Shown here: positions 54,474 to 64,000 of the stretch, in pieces
Numbering within the stretch: position 1 is the first letter of the stretch
Layout of the letters: each line of letters starts with the position of its first letter
Origin: Ideonella sp.
Lineage (GTDB): Bacteria > Pseudomonadota > Gammaproteobacteria > Burkholderiales > Burkholderiaceae_C
Assembly (NCBI RefSeq): GCF_016702655.1
Contig: NZ_JADJDO010000020.1
Coordinates: forward strand, 1-64,000
Direction of reading: 5' to 3'
DNA: 64,000 nucleotides
The notes under the pieces: model-generated
The model's input: only the letters and a program-made list of their open reading frames with translations
What the model was told of the DNA's origin: nothing
The model's database searches: none
Program-made: the position numbers and the translations under genes

Positions 54474-54628
54474 GATCACGCCGCGCCGACAAACGCCCGC
54501 AACTCCCCCGCCATGCGCGTCAGCGACGGCTGGTGGATGTACATCATGTGGCCGGCCTCGAAGTAGCTGAGCGCGATCTTCTGCCACTGGGCGTCGCGCA
54601 GGCCCAGGTGGTTGATCGTGTAGTCGCC
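54474..54628. repeat. Right copy of S10-peptidase 3' end duplication
   Basis: Counterpart of 47149-47302; here it is the 3' end of the intact peptidase gene. Confidence 0.9.
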
Positions 54629-55957
54629 CGCCGCATGCGGCGTCGCGAGGTCGTAGTAGCCGCTCGCGACGTAGACGCGCATGTGGGCGTTGCTGTGCAT
54701 CGCGCGGCGCAGGCTCGCGCCGACGTTGACGTACTTGTTCTCGAAGCCCTTCCAGGTCCACTTGTCCCAGATCGGCGCGTGCACGACGTAGGGCGCGTCG
54801 GAGTCGTACTGCAGCGTCGTCTTGAGCAGGCGGTTGATGCAGCTCGCATACGCGCCGGCGAGGTTGCTCATCGCGGCGTCTTCCTCGGGCTTCTCGCCCG
54901 CGTCGTCGCGGTCGATGCCGAGAAAGCGCGTGTCGAGCCGCCCGACGGTCTGGCCGCGGTGGCGCAGCAGCTCTTTGAAGTAGCGAAATTCCCCCAGGCG
55001 CAGGTCGCTGCGCAGCACGTATTCGGTCGAGAGGCCCGAGTAGCGCGCCACCTGGCCGGCCACATGCTCGCGCGTCGCCGCGTCGAGGCGCGAACCCTGC
55101 AGCAGCGCCGCGCTGTAGTCACCGAGTGCAAAGGCCTCGGCCTGCGCAATCACGTCCTTTAGCGGCTTCTTCTGCAGCTCGGGCGTCAATGCCTTGTGGT
55201 ACCAGGCCGTCGCCGCGTAGGTCGGCAGGAAGAGCGCGTAGGGCAGCTCGTTGCCGTGGTCGAAGCTCAAGGTCTGCAGGTCGATCGCGAGCGAAACGAG
55301 CATCAGGCCGTTCAGGAAGATGTCGTGCTTCTCCTGCAGGTGCAGCGACAGGCCCGCGGCGCGCGTCGTGCCGTAGCTCTCGCCGATCAGGTACTTGGGC
55401 GCATCCCAGCGCCCGTAGCGCGTCAGGTAGAGGCGGATGAAGTCGCCCACCGCGTCGAGGTCGCGCTGGTAGTCGTGGAACTCGGCCGTCTTCTCGCCCT
55501 CGGCCATGCGCGAGTGGCCGGTGCCGATGGGGTCGATGAAGACGAGGTCGCTGTCGGTGAGCAGCGTGTGCTCGTTGTCGACGAGTGCATAGGGCGGCGG
55601 CGGCGCGTTGCCCATCTCGTCGGTCGCGACGCGCTGCGGGCCGAGGATGCCCAGATGCAGCCAGACGCTGCTCGATCCCGGCCCGCCGTTGAAGCTGAAC
55701 GTGACCGGGCGCGGCTTGGCCGAAGTCGCGTTGTCGAGCGTGTACGCAATGAAGAACAGCTCCGCGCGCGGCTTGTCGGCACTGCGCTGGCCGTTCTTGT
55801 CGGCCTCGTCCTCGCGCAGCACGAGCGTGCCGCAGGTGGCGGTGTATTCGAGCGCGCGCCGGCCGAGCCTGAGCTTGTGCTGCGTCGTGACGAGGCGCTC
55901 CTTCAGCGCCGGCGGCGCAGGCTCGGTCTTCGCGCGGGGCTCGAGGATATCGGCCAT
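54476..55957 (-). CDS. S10-family serine carboxypeptidase-like protein
   Basis: 493 residues. NGGPGSSS forms the oxyanion region, GESYGTTRAAG holds the nucleophile Ser, the catalytic Asp is in SGYYDLATPHAA and the His in EAGHMMYIHQPS. No signal peptide is visible at MADILEPRAK, unlike most S10 enzymes, so it may be cytoplasmic. Bacterial members are common in Burkholderiales; substrate unknown. Confidence 0.9.
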   Translation of the reverse strand: MADILEPRAKTEPAPPALKERLVTTQHKLRLGRRALEYTATCGTLVLREDEADKNGQRSADKPRAELFFIAYTLDNATSAKPRPVTFSFNGGPGSSSVWLHLGILGPQRVATDEMGNAPPPPYALVDNEHTLLTDSDLVFIDPIGTGHSRMAEGEKTAEFHDYQRDLDAVGDFIRLYLTRYGRWDAPKYLIGESYGTTRAAGLSLHLQEKHDIFLNGLMLVSLAIDLQTLSFDHGNELPYALFLPTYAATAWYHKALTPELQKKPLKDVIAQAEAFALGDYSAALLQGSRLDAATREHVAGQVARYSGLSTEYVLRSDLRLGEFRYFKELLRHRGQTVGRLDTRFLGIDRDDAGEKPEEDAAMSNLAGAYASCINRLLKTTLQYDSDAPYVVHAPIWDKWTWKGFENKYVNVGASLRRAMHSNAHMRVYVASGYYDLATPHAAGDYTINHLGLRDAQWQKIALSYFEAGHMMYIHQPSLTRMAGELRAFVGAA

Positions 55958-56006
55958 GGCAGGTGCAAGTCGTTAGAGTCGGGTGCGCGCACTGTAGCCC
56001 TTTCGC

Positions 56007-56834
56007 ATGCCCCCTCGCCTCAAGGCCTTCTCGGCCGTCGCCGGCATCGACTTCACGAGCCGGCCGACACGCGCCAAGCCGATCACGGTCGCGCTCGGGC
56101 GAGTTGCGCCGGGCGTGGTGCGGCTCGAGCGCGTCGATGCCCATGCCTCGTTCGAATCCTTCGCCACCTGGCTGAGCACGCCGGGGCCCTGGCTCGCCGC
56201 GTTCGACCTGCCTTTCGGCCTGCCGCGCGAACTCGTCGCGGCGCTAGGCTGGCCGACGACCTGGCTGGCGTTGATGCGCCACTACGCCACGCTCGACCGG
56301 CACCAGATCCGCGCTGCCTTCAAGGCCTTCTGCGACGCGCGTCCTGCCGGCGCCAAGTTCGCGCACCGGGCCACCGACGGACCGGCCGGATCGTCGCCGT
56401 CGATGAAGTGGGTCAACCCGCCGGTGGCGTGGATGATGCATGCCGGCGTGCCGCTGCTGATCGATGCCGGGCTGCACCTGCCGGCGTTGCACGACGGTGA
56501 CGTGTCGCGCGTTGCGCTCGAAGGCTATCCCGGCCTGCTGGCGCGCGAACTCGCTGGCACGCGCTCGTACAAGAGCGACGCGCGTGCGAAGCAGACGCCC
56601 GAGCGCCTGATCGCGCGCAAGGACATCGTCGATGCGCTCGAGCAGGGCCGCACGAGGCTGGCGCTGCGCCTGAAGCTCACGCACGCGCAGCGCGACGCGC
56701 TGGTCGCCGACGCGACCGGCGACCGGCTCGACGCCGTGCTGTGCCTGATGCAGGCCGGCTGGGCCGCGGGCCGCCCCGGCTACGGGCTGCCGCAGGCTGT
56801 CGATGCGATCGAGGGCTGGATCGTCAGCGCCTGA
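56007..56834 (+). CDS. DUF429 protein (RNase H-like fold)
   Basis: 275 residues: AGIDFTSRPTRAKPITVA opening (Asp of an RNase H-like fold), AAFDLPFGLPREL, EGYPGLLARELAG and a late ATGDRLDAVLCL (second acidic residue). DUF429 function is unknown; a nuclease-like role is suggested by the acidic pattern. Divergent from the peptidase. Confidence 0.85.
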   Translation: MPPRLKAFSAVAGIDFTSRPTRAKPITVALGRVAPGVVRLERVDAHASFESFATWLSTPGPWLAAFDLPFGLPRELVAALGWPTTWLALMRHYATLDRHQIRAAFKAFCDARPAGAKFAHRATDGPAGSSPSMKWVNPPVAWMMHAGVPLLIDAGLHLPALHDGDVSRVALEGYPGLLARELAGTRSYKSDARAKQTPERLIARKDIVDALEQGRTRLALRLKLTHAQRDALVADATGDRLDAVLCLMQAGWAAGRPGYGLPQAVDAIEGWIVSA

Positions 56835-56868
56835 GGCAGGCCGCTAGCCCGCCCCGCGCGGTGCCGGT

Positions 56869-57399
56869 TCAATCGACCGTCTCGTACAGCCTGACGATCG
56901 CCGCATCGGGCAGGGTCGCGGTGCCGGTGCGATCGACGGTCAGCATGACGTAGTAGGCATACTTCGAGAAGTCGAAGGTCGTCGAGGTCAGCCACTCCCA
57001 CTGGGTCTGCTCGTTTGCGCTGCCTGCGTAGCTGTCGCTGTCGACGGTGCCGATGAGCGTGATGCCGCCGTTCGCGTTGGTGACGCGGTAGAGCTGGGCG
57101 ATGACGCGTTCGCCGCTGCCATTGTCCTTGAACACCAGTTCCATCGCGTTCCAGTACGCACTGTGCCGGTTGTCGATCACGTTGCAGCGCGCGTAGATCT
57201 TGCCGGTGTTCGTGCCCTTGTGGCGCAGGCGCGCCCCGTTGGTGTCGAACTTGGCCATGCTCGCTTCGTCGACCGAGCAGGCCGCCGCGACATGGGTCCA
57301 CATTTGCGCGGCGGCGTCGGCCGGGGCCGCAAGCAGCGCCAGCGTTGGGACGATGGCCGCGCACAGACCACGCGCCGAGCTCAGGAATCGGTTCGTCAT
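56869..57399 (-). CDS. Secreted protein of unknown function
   Basis: 176 residues with a signal peptide (cleavage probably after APADAAA). The mature part is beta-rich with two cysteines (AACSVDEAS, ARCNVIDNRHS). SD GGAGGATG is near the ATG. No family recognised. Alone on the minus strand between DUF429 and the MipA gene. Confidence 0.75.
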   Translation of the reverse strand: MTNRFLSSARGLCAAIVPTLALLAAPADAAAQMWTHVAAACSVDEASMAKFDTNGARLRHKGTNTGKIYARCNVIDNRHSAYWNAMELVFKDNGSGERVIAQLYRVTNANGGITLIGTVDSDSYAGSANEQTQWEWLTSTTFDFSKYAYYVMLTVDRTGTATLPDAAIVRLYETVD

Positions 57400-57690
57400 G
57401 ATGCATCCTCCTTCAGGCGTTGCGGACGAGAGGGGCTATCCAGCGGGGCGCCCCCTGGGGCGCCAGCGGCGCCTCCGAGCCCACGGTACGCCTGCAACGC
57501 GCGAGCCGCGCCCCCTCTGCGGGGGGTATCGACGGGGTTCGACGCGGCTTCGGGCCGCGCAGGTGCTGCGCGGACTCGACGCCGCCCGGCATCAGGCCGC
57601 CGCCGTTGCGCTTGCTCTCGGCTACAGTGCAGCGCCCGGGAGCGTCACCTTGCCTCCCGCTACCTGCCAAACCCACCCGACGGGAAAACG
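57400..57690. other. GC-rich gap with palindromic runs
   Basis: About 290 bp without a credible gene. 57440-57475 has GGCGCC-centred repeats (GGGGCGCCCCCTGGGGCGCC), like the intergenic repeats common in Burkholderiales and similar in style to the hutH insert. A promoter for the MipA gene must be here but is not obvious. Confidence 0.45.
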
Positions 57691-58887
57691 ATGACCGCAA
57701 CTCCTTCTTGCAGGATTCTTCTCGCCGCCGCCGCGATGCTCGCCGCTTGCGGCGGCGCGCAGGCCCAGGCCTTCGATGCGGTGCGCCTCTTCGGCCCGGT
57801 CGAGGGCGACGGCGCGGGCACCGTCGGCGCGGTCGTGATTGCCTCGCCGCGCTACCTCGGCTCCGACGAACGCTCCTGGCTCGTGCTGCCGAGCCTCGAC
57901 TACCGCTGGAAGAACGGCTGGTTCGCCGGGCTGTCCAACGGCATCGGATACCTCTTCCCGTCACGCCCGGACATGCAGGTCGGCCTGCGCGTCACGGCCG
58001 ATATCGGACGCAAGGAGAGCCGCTCCGACGCGCTCGAGGGCATGGGCAGCATCCACACGCGTGCCGAGGCCGGCGCCTTCTTCAACTACTTCCCGACGCG
58101 CGAGACCTTTCTCACCTCGTCGCTGCGCTACGGCGCCGGCAACGACTGGAACGGCATGCAGATCGACCTCGGTGCCGGCTACACGACGGCGCTCGCCGCG
58201 CAGTGGCGCGCCACTGCCGGCGTCGCCACGACCTACGTCAACGGCACCTACATGCAGGACTACTTCGGCGTCAGCGCGCAGCAGTCGGCGTCGAGCGGCT
58301 ATGCGGTCTATGCGCCCGGGGCCGGGTTTCGCGACGTCCGCCTGACGACCTCGCTCGTCTACTCGATCGACGCGCGCTGGTCGCTCACCGGCGTGTTCGG
58401 CGCGAGCTGGCTGCAGGGCGACGCGCGCGACAGCCCGATCGTCTTCGAGTCGACGGCGCTGAGCGCGATCGTTGCGCTGAGCTACGGTTTTCTGGGGGCT
58501 GCGCGCGAGCGCAGTCAGCCCTGCCCGAGCGATGAAGGTCGACTAGCGCCGTTCCGGTGCAAGTCCGGCCAGCGCGGCGACGAGTTGGGCATGGCTCTGC
58601 AAGTCCACCGGCCGATGCTTGACGGTCGTGCTCGCCGGCCGCTTGCCGAGCCAGGCGCCTTCGCGCCACTCGCGCGCCGGCCGCACCGGCCGCGGCACGA
58701 AGCCGCCGCCGCAGTTGGGGCAGACGTTGGCGAGCAGCCCGTCCACGCAGCGCGCGCAGAAGGTGCACTCGAAGCTGCAGATGCGCGCGTCAGTCGAGTC
58801 GGCGGGCAGGGCGGTATTGCAGTGTTCGCAGGTCGGGCGCAGTTCAAGCATCGTCGGATCTCTCCTCGGTGGTCCGCGCCACGATGA
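57691..58887 (+). CDS. MipA/OmpV-family outer-membrane protein with an abnormal C-terminal extension
   Basis: Signal peptide up to AQAQA, then the OmpV/MipA barrel (VGAVVIASPRYLGSDERSWLVLPSLDYRWKNGWFAG in short blocks). The barrel ends naturally at ALSYGF near 58493, where a stop is expected. The frame instead runs a further ~130 codons, antisense to the DUF1272 gene. Losing one T from the TTTT at 58488-58491 would give a stop at 58543. A frameshift or lost stop is likely. Confidence 0.78.
   Translation: MTATPSCRILLAAAAMLAACGGAQAQAFDAVRLFGPVEGDGAGTVGAVVIASPRYLGSDERSWLVLPSLDYRWKNGWFAGLSNGIGYLFPSRPDMQVGLRVTADIGRKESRSDALEGMGSIHTRAEAGAFFNYFPTRETFLTSSLRYGAGNDWNGMQIDLGAGYTTALAAQWRATAGVATTYVNGTYMQDYFGVSAQQSASSGYAVYAPGAGFRDVRLTTSLVYSIDARWSLTGVFGASWLQGDARDSPIVFESTALSAIVALSYGFLGAARERSQPCPSDEGRLAPFRCKSGQRGDELGMALQVHRPMLDGRARRPLAEPGAFAPLARRPHRPRHEAAAAVGADVGEQPVHAARAEGALEAADARVSRVGGQGGIAVFAGRAQFKHRRISPRWSAPR
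58543..58851 (-). CDS. DUF1272 zinc-ribbon protein
   Basis: 102 residues: MLELRPTCEHCNTALP, ICSFECTFCARCV and NVCPNCGGGF give the cysteine pairs of DUF1272. The basic C-terminal tail is unassigned. Function unknown. Overlaps the next upstream gene's stop (58844). Confidence 0.88.
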   Translation of the reverse strand: MLELRPTCEHCNTALPADSTDARICSFECTFCARCVDGLLANVCPNCGGGFVPRPVRPAREWREGAWLGKRPASTTVKHRPVDLQSHAQLVAALAGLAPERR

Positions 58888-59314
58888 GCGGCATCAGCGC
58901 GAAGGCGACCAGCATCGTGGCATAGACCGCACCCGAGACCGGATCGCGGCTCTCGAGGTAGCCGGCGAGCGTGCCGCCCTGAAGTTGCAGAACGAGGCCG
59001 AACTCGGCGGCGAGCAGCAGCGCGAGCGCGAGCAGGCCCGCCCAGAAGCGCCCGGCCGTGGTCGGCCCGAGCGCGTGGCGGTGCACGACCCAACGTGCGG
59101 CGACCACGATCACGACCAGCATCAGCGGCATCTCGGCGAGCTCGGCCCAGCGCACGCCCAGGCGCGGCACGAGCAGCGGCACGCGAATCGTGCCGAGCAC
59201 GAAACCGGCAGCGAAGACGCAGCCGAAATAGAGCAGGCCGGCGCGCAGGACGCGACCGCTTGCAACGTGCAGGGGCCGTGCCCGCGCGTCACTTCGCGCG
59301 CCGGTGGGCAGCAT
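58844..59314 (-). CDS. Small four-helix membrane protein
   Basis: About 156 residues from ATG 59314 (59347 possible). Four helices (AGLLYFGCVFAAGFVLGTI, MPLMLVVIVVAARWVV, FWAGLLALALLLAAEFGLVL, AVYATMLVAFALMPLIVA). No family recalled with certainty. Overlaps DUF1272 and DUF2164 genes, so part of a compact minus-strand run. Confidence 0.75.
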   Translation of the reverse strand: MLPTGARSDARARPLHVASGRVLRAGLLYFGCVFAAGFVLGTIRVPLLVPRLGVRWAELAEMPLMLVVIVVAARWVVHRHALGPTTAGRFWAGLLALALLLAAEFGLVLQLQGGTLAGYLESRDPVSGAVYATMLVAFALMPLIVARTTEERSDDA

Positions 59315-59570
59315 CGTGCTTGCGCCAGTAGCCGAACTCGTCGGCATGGCACTCGATGTCGAGCTCGCTCACGCGCGACTGCATCCGCTCCTGCGCGTCG
59401 GCGATGGCCCGGTTGTAGATGCAGGGGCCGATCTCCTCGAGAAAGTAGTTCAGCAGCGCCGCGGCCTGGATGTTGCCGATGCGCTCGTCGAACTGCTCGC
59501 GCCAATAGCGCTCGATCGAGGCCACCGCCTGGTTGCGGGCCTCCTTGGCGAGTTCGATCGCCATGCTCAT
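59289..59570 (-). CDS. DUF2164 protein
   Basis: 93 residues: ELAKEARNQAVASIERYWRE and IGNIQAAALLNYFLEEIGP, the DUF2164 core, which is small and helical. Start ATG 59570 overlaps the thioesterase stop (ATGA). Function unknown. Confidence 0.87.
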   Translation of the reverse strand: MSMAIELAKEARNQAVASIERYWREQFDERIGNIQAAALLNYFLEEIGPCIYNRAIADAQERMQSRVSELDIECHADEFGYWRKHDAAHRRAK

Positions 59571-59950
59571 GCCCCCGGCGTGAAGATGGCGTAGCTGCCG
59601 CTCGCGGTGGCGACGAGCGCGCCGCCAGCATGCAGGCGCGACTCGAGGTGCGCGACGCGCCGGCCGCGGTTGACGAGTTCGGTGCTGCACGTGACTTCGG
59701 TGCCGGTGGCGACGGGCTTGAAGTAGTGCATCGTGATCTGGATCGTGGCGCAGAGCTGGCCCGTGTCTAAAGTCGGGTAGAGCGCTGCGCCCATGCCGGT
59801 ATCGGCCAGGGCGTACAGCACCGCGCCATGGGCGACGCCGTGCGGGTTGAGATGCTGCGCGGCGATCGTCAGGGTCGATTCGCTCGCGCCGGCGCGCTGC
59901 GCATGGACTGCAAAGCCGAGCAGGTCGGCGAAGGGGTGGGTGTGCTTCAC
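59567..59950 (-). CDS. PaaI-type hotdog thioesterase
   Basis: 127 residues from GTG 59950: HLNPHGVAHGAVLYALADTGMG is the hotdog helix with the PaaI HGG-like motif (HGA here). Expected to hydrolyse acyl- or aryl-CoA. First of a four-gene overlapping run. Confidence 0.88.
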   Translation of the reverse strand: MKHTHPFADLLGFAVHAQRAGASESTLTIAAQHLNPHGVAHGAVLYALADTGMGAALYPTLDTGQLCATIQITMHYFKPVATGTEVTCSTELVNRGRRVAHLESRLHAGGALVATASGSYAIFTPGA

Positions 59951-60059
59951 TGCGGGGCTCCGTCGTCGCTTCGGAGTCCATTGTGCGGCGCCGGCGCACA
60001 GGCCTCGCAGCGCGCCGTAACATCCAGGCCTTGCCCGCCTGTCCGACCCGGAGCCGATC

Positions 60060-60251
60060 ATGATCGAACTCACCCTGCCCACCATGACCTGCAACCACTG
60101 CGTCCAGACCGTGACCCGAACCGTGGCCCAGGTGGACCCGGCCGCGACGACGCAGATCGACCTGCCCACGCATCGCGTGCGCATCGAGTCGGCCAAGCCG
60201 ACCGAGGCCTTTGCCGAGGCGCTGGCCGAGGAGGGCTACGCGCCCGCGTGA
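60060..60251 (+). CDS. HMA-domain metal-binding protein (CopZ-like)
   Basis: 63 residues with the metal motif MTCNHC at residues 9-14 and the HMA fold. A small copper-type chaperone. Stands alone; no P-type ATPase nearby. 60252-60460 downstream holds nothing recognisable. Confidence 0.88.
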   Translation: MIELTLPTMTCNHCVQTVTRTVAQVDPAATTQIDLPTHRVRIESAKPTEAFAEALAEEGYAPA

Positions 60252-60460
60252 GACGACATCGAACGCTCGTCTGCAGTTTCGTGCGCGCGGCCGAGCCCGC
60301 CGTCCACGTCCTCGCACAGGTACGACGGTGCGCGCCAAAGCCGGGTTCCGCGCTGGCGTGCCGTTCGCGGCCGACGACTTGGCGCCCTCCGTCAACCGGA
60401 CCAAGGGGTCGACCTCGTCAAGCGTGAGTACGCGCGCAGTGCTTGCTGGAGCACCGGCGT

Positions 60461-61369
60461 TCACATGTCGCGCTCCCACCAACGCTCGTCGAGCGCGCCT
60501 TGCAGGAAGGCGATGAAGGCCGCCACCTTGGACGGCACGAGCTTGGGCGACGGATAGACGGCGTGCAGTTCCTGCACCGGCAGCGCGAAGCCCTCGAGCA
60601 CCGGACGCAGGCTGCCGTCCGCAACCGACTCGCGCGCAACGTACCAGGGCAGGGCGGCGAGGCCGTGGCCGGCGCGCGCGGCGGCGAGCACGGCCGACAG
60701 GCTGTTGCTGCGCAGCGGGCCCTGCACGGCAACCGTGTGGCCGCGGTTGCGAGCGTCGGTGAACTGCCAGCGGTCGTCGCCCTGCACGCTGCTGTAGACG
60801 AGGCAGGCGTGACGCGCCAGGTCGGCCGGCGTGGTCGGCGTGCCGGCCCGCGCCAGGTAGGCCGGCGCCCCGGCGACGAGCCAGGGGTTGGTGCCCAGGT
60901 AGCGCGCGCCGAGGGAAGAGTCGGCGAGCCGCCCCATGCGCAGCGCGAGGTCGACGCCCTGCTCGACGAGGTTCACGTAGCGGTCGTCGAAGCTCAGGTC
61001 GACGCTGATGCCGGGGTGTTCGGTCATGAAGCGCAGCGCGAGCGGTGTCGCGACGCGGCGGCCGAACGCGACCGAGGTGCTGATGCGCAACTGGCCGCCG
61101 ACCTTGCTCTGCAGCAGTGCGGCGAGGTTGTCGGCCTCCTCGAGCTCGCGCTGGATGGCCTTGCATTTTTCGTAGTACAGCGCGCCGATCTCGGTCGCGC
61201 TGACGCCGCGCGTGTTGCGGTTGAGCAGCCGCGCGCCGAGCTTGGCCTCGAGCGCGGCGACATGCTTGGTCGCCGTCGGCTGGCTCACGCCGAGGTCGGC
61301 CGAGGCCTTCGAGAAGCTCCCGGTCTCGACGATGCGGGCGAACAGTTGAACGCCGGTGATGCGGTCCAT
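60461..61369 (-). CDS. LysR-family regulator
   Basis: 302 residues: N-terminal HTH (GSFSKASADLGVSQPTATKHV), then a type II periplasmic-like effector domain. Divergent from gcl across 140 bp with a palindromic LTTR-like box, so control of glyoxylate/allantoin-type catabolism is likely. Confidence 0.92.
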   Translation of the reverse strand: MDRITGVQLFARIVETGSFSKASADLGVSQPTATKHVAALEAKLGARLLNRNTRGVSATEIGALYYEKCKAIQRELEEADNLAALLQSKVGGQLRISTSVAFGRRVATPLALRFMTEHPGISVDLSFDDRYVNLVEQGVDLALRMGRLADSSLGARYLGTNPWLVAGAPAYLARAGTPTTPADLARHACLVYSSVQGDDRWQFTDARNRGHTVAVQGPLRSNSLSAVLAAARAGHGLAALPWYVARESVADGSLRPVLEGFALPVQELHAVYPSPKLVPSKVAAFIAFLQGALDERWWERDM

Positions 61370-61416
61370 GGAGCCTTTCGTTGCCTGGGCCGAATGATGC
61401 CGCGGATGGTGCCCCC

Positions 61417-61431
61417 ATTCCGTCCCGGAAT
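61417..61431. promoter_or_regulatory. Candidate LysR-type operator
   Basis: ATTCCGTCCCGGAAT is a perfect interrupted palindrome that contains T-N11-A, the LTTR box pattern. It lies 48 bases from the LysR start and 79 from the gcl start. Confidence 0.6.
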
Positions 61432-61509
61432 AGCACTTATCTTGCCGATGCGTTGCCGGACGTGCGGCGACTCGCCATCATCCGCTTCAAGTCAACAAGG
61501 AGACCCGCG

Positions 61510-63284
<1,775 letters not shown>

Positions 63285-63286
<2 letters not shown>

Positions 63287-63312
63287 TGCTTCGACAAGCT
63301 CAGCACAATCGG
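63285..63312. repeat. Short intergenic repeat of Burkholderiales type
   Basis: TGCTTCGACAAGCTCAGCAC resembles the CTTCGACAGGCTCAGGGC-type short repeats seen between genes in many related genomes. Single copy in this window. Confidence 0.4.
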
Positions 63313-63333
63313 AATGCAGCTCAGGACCACACC

Positions 63334-64000
63334 ATGCCAAAGTTCGCCGCCAACCTGACGATGCTCTTCAACGAGCATCCCTTCCTCGACCGCTTCGAGG
63401 CCGCCGCCCAGGCGGGCTTCGAAGCCGTTGAGTTCTTGTTCCCCTATGCCTTCCAGACCGCCGAGATCCAGGCGCGGCTCAAGGGCAATGGCCTGAAGCT
63501 CGTGCTGCACAACTTGCCCGCCGGTGACTGGGACGCCGGAGAACGCGGCATCGCCTGCCTCCCGGATCGGGTGGACGAGTTTCGCGACGGCGTTGCGCGC
63601 GCGATCGAAGTCGGCACGGCGCTCGGCGTGCCGCAACTGAACTGCCTCGCCGGCAAGGCTCGATGGGTGCGAGCGACGCCACGCTGCGCCAGACCTTTGT
63701 CGGCAACCTGCGCTACGCGGCGGCCGAGCTTCAGCGCGCCGGATTGAAGCTGCTCGTCGAGCCGATCAACACCTTCGACATTCCGGGCTTCTATCTGAAT
63801 CGCACGGCGCAGGCGATCGCGATCCTCGACGAGGTCGGCTCCGACAATCTCTTTGTGCAGTACGACATCTACCACGCGCAGCGCATGGAGGGCGAGCTCG
63901 CGGCGACCCTCGCCAAGCATCTGCCGCGGATCGCGCATGTGCAGATCGCCGACAACCCGGGCCGCAACGAGCCCGGCAGCGGCGAGATCAACTATCCGTT
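63334..64000 (+). CDS. hyi: Hydroxypyruvate isomerase, frameshifted and cut by the right edge
   Basis: TIM-barrel isomerase acting with Gcl (tartronate semialdehyde/hydroxypyruvate). MPKFAANLTMLFNEHPFLDRF opens the protein in short conserved blocks. At about 63660 one C is missing after CLAGKA; the second frame gives LRQTFVGNLRYAAAEL, VEPINTFDIPGFYLN and QYDIYHAQRMEGELA and runs to the window end. Continues outside. Confidence 0.9.

Overview
The window is chromosomal DNA from a high-GC betaproteobacterium, most likely Burkholderiales of the Rubrivivax/Leptothrix/Comamonadaceae type. The support is the GC-rich third positions, the gene pairs ubiJ-ubiB and DUF502-aspS-nudB-EEP-clsB, the proteobacterial hut operon and the DUF2164/DUF1272/DUF3307 set. 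No rRNA, tRNA, CRISPR array, integrase or transposase gene was seen.

Layout. (1) 1-18.1 kb is an accessory polysaccharide region: a LamG lipoprotein cut by the left edge, GDP-fucose synthase, an orphan MNT nucleotidyltransferase, an SGNH protein, and an MBOAT/ACP/FkbH acyl-transfer set. It continues with a PQQ-type sugar dehydrogenase, a scrambled segment (gmd fragments around an MntA-HepT pair), a TonB receptor of the YncD/PqqU type, manC, galE, an EpsL-like outer-membrane barrel and an initiating sugar-1-phosphate transferase. Five copies of a ~79-bp palindromic element (22-bp arms beginning GGGGTCAGGTCTT) sit exactly on gene boundaries here and nowhere else in the window. (2) 18.2-28.9 kb is core: ubiJ-ubiB, a polyamine-binding protein, an FmdB-type zinc ribbon, DUF502, aspS, nudB, an EEP nuclease/phosphatase, clsB, and an ExeA/GspB pair. 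(3) 29.0-30.2 kb holds an alpha/beta hydrolase and a GFA-type protein. (4) 30.2-41.2 kb is a complete five-enzyme histidine degradation locus (hutH, hutU, hutI, hutF, hutG, with hutD and the repressor hutC) plus an ABC importer. Two strong palindromic operators lie in the hutU/hutC gap. (5) 41.2-47.2 kb: DUF3095, asparaginase II, EamA transporter, seven-repeat FG-GAP lipoprotein, DUF3307, glycerophosphodiesterase. (6) 47.2-56.8 kb: DUF2339-DUF3999 and PlsY-(GNAT+aminotransferase), bracketed by a duplicated 3' end of an S10 peptidase gene; then DUF429. (7) 56.9-64 kb: small secreted/envelope genes, a thioesterase, an HMA metal-binding protein, a LysR regulator, and a gcl-hyi glyoxylate pathway start cut by the right edge.

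Themes. Two insertions (about 1.5 kb at 8.95-10.5 kb and 7.2 kb at 47.3-54.5 kb) are each flanked by 150-300-bp diverged direct repeats made of the 3' ends of resident genes, so the residents stay intact. Many otherwise well-conserved genes (epsL-like, hutU, EamA, GNAT-aminotransferase, gcl, hyi) carry single-base indels, often in short G/C runs. This looks more like consensus error than decay. The GSDH-type dehydrogenase next to a PqqU-like receptor suggests use of scavenged PQQ. No wholly new system is proven. The best candidates for novelty are the boundary-marking palindromes, the gene-end-duplicating insertions and the FkbH-ACP-MBOAT-SGNH set.
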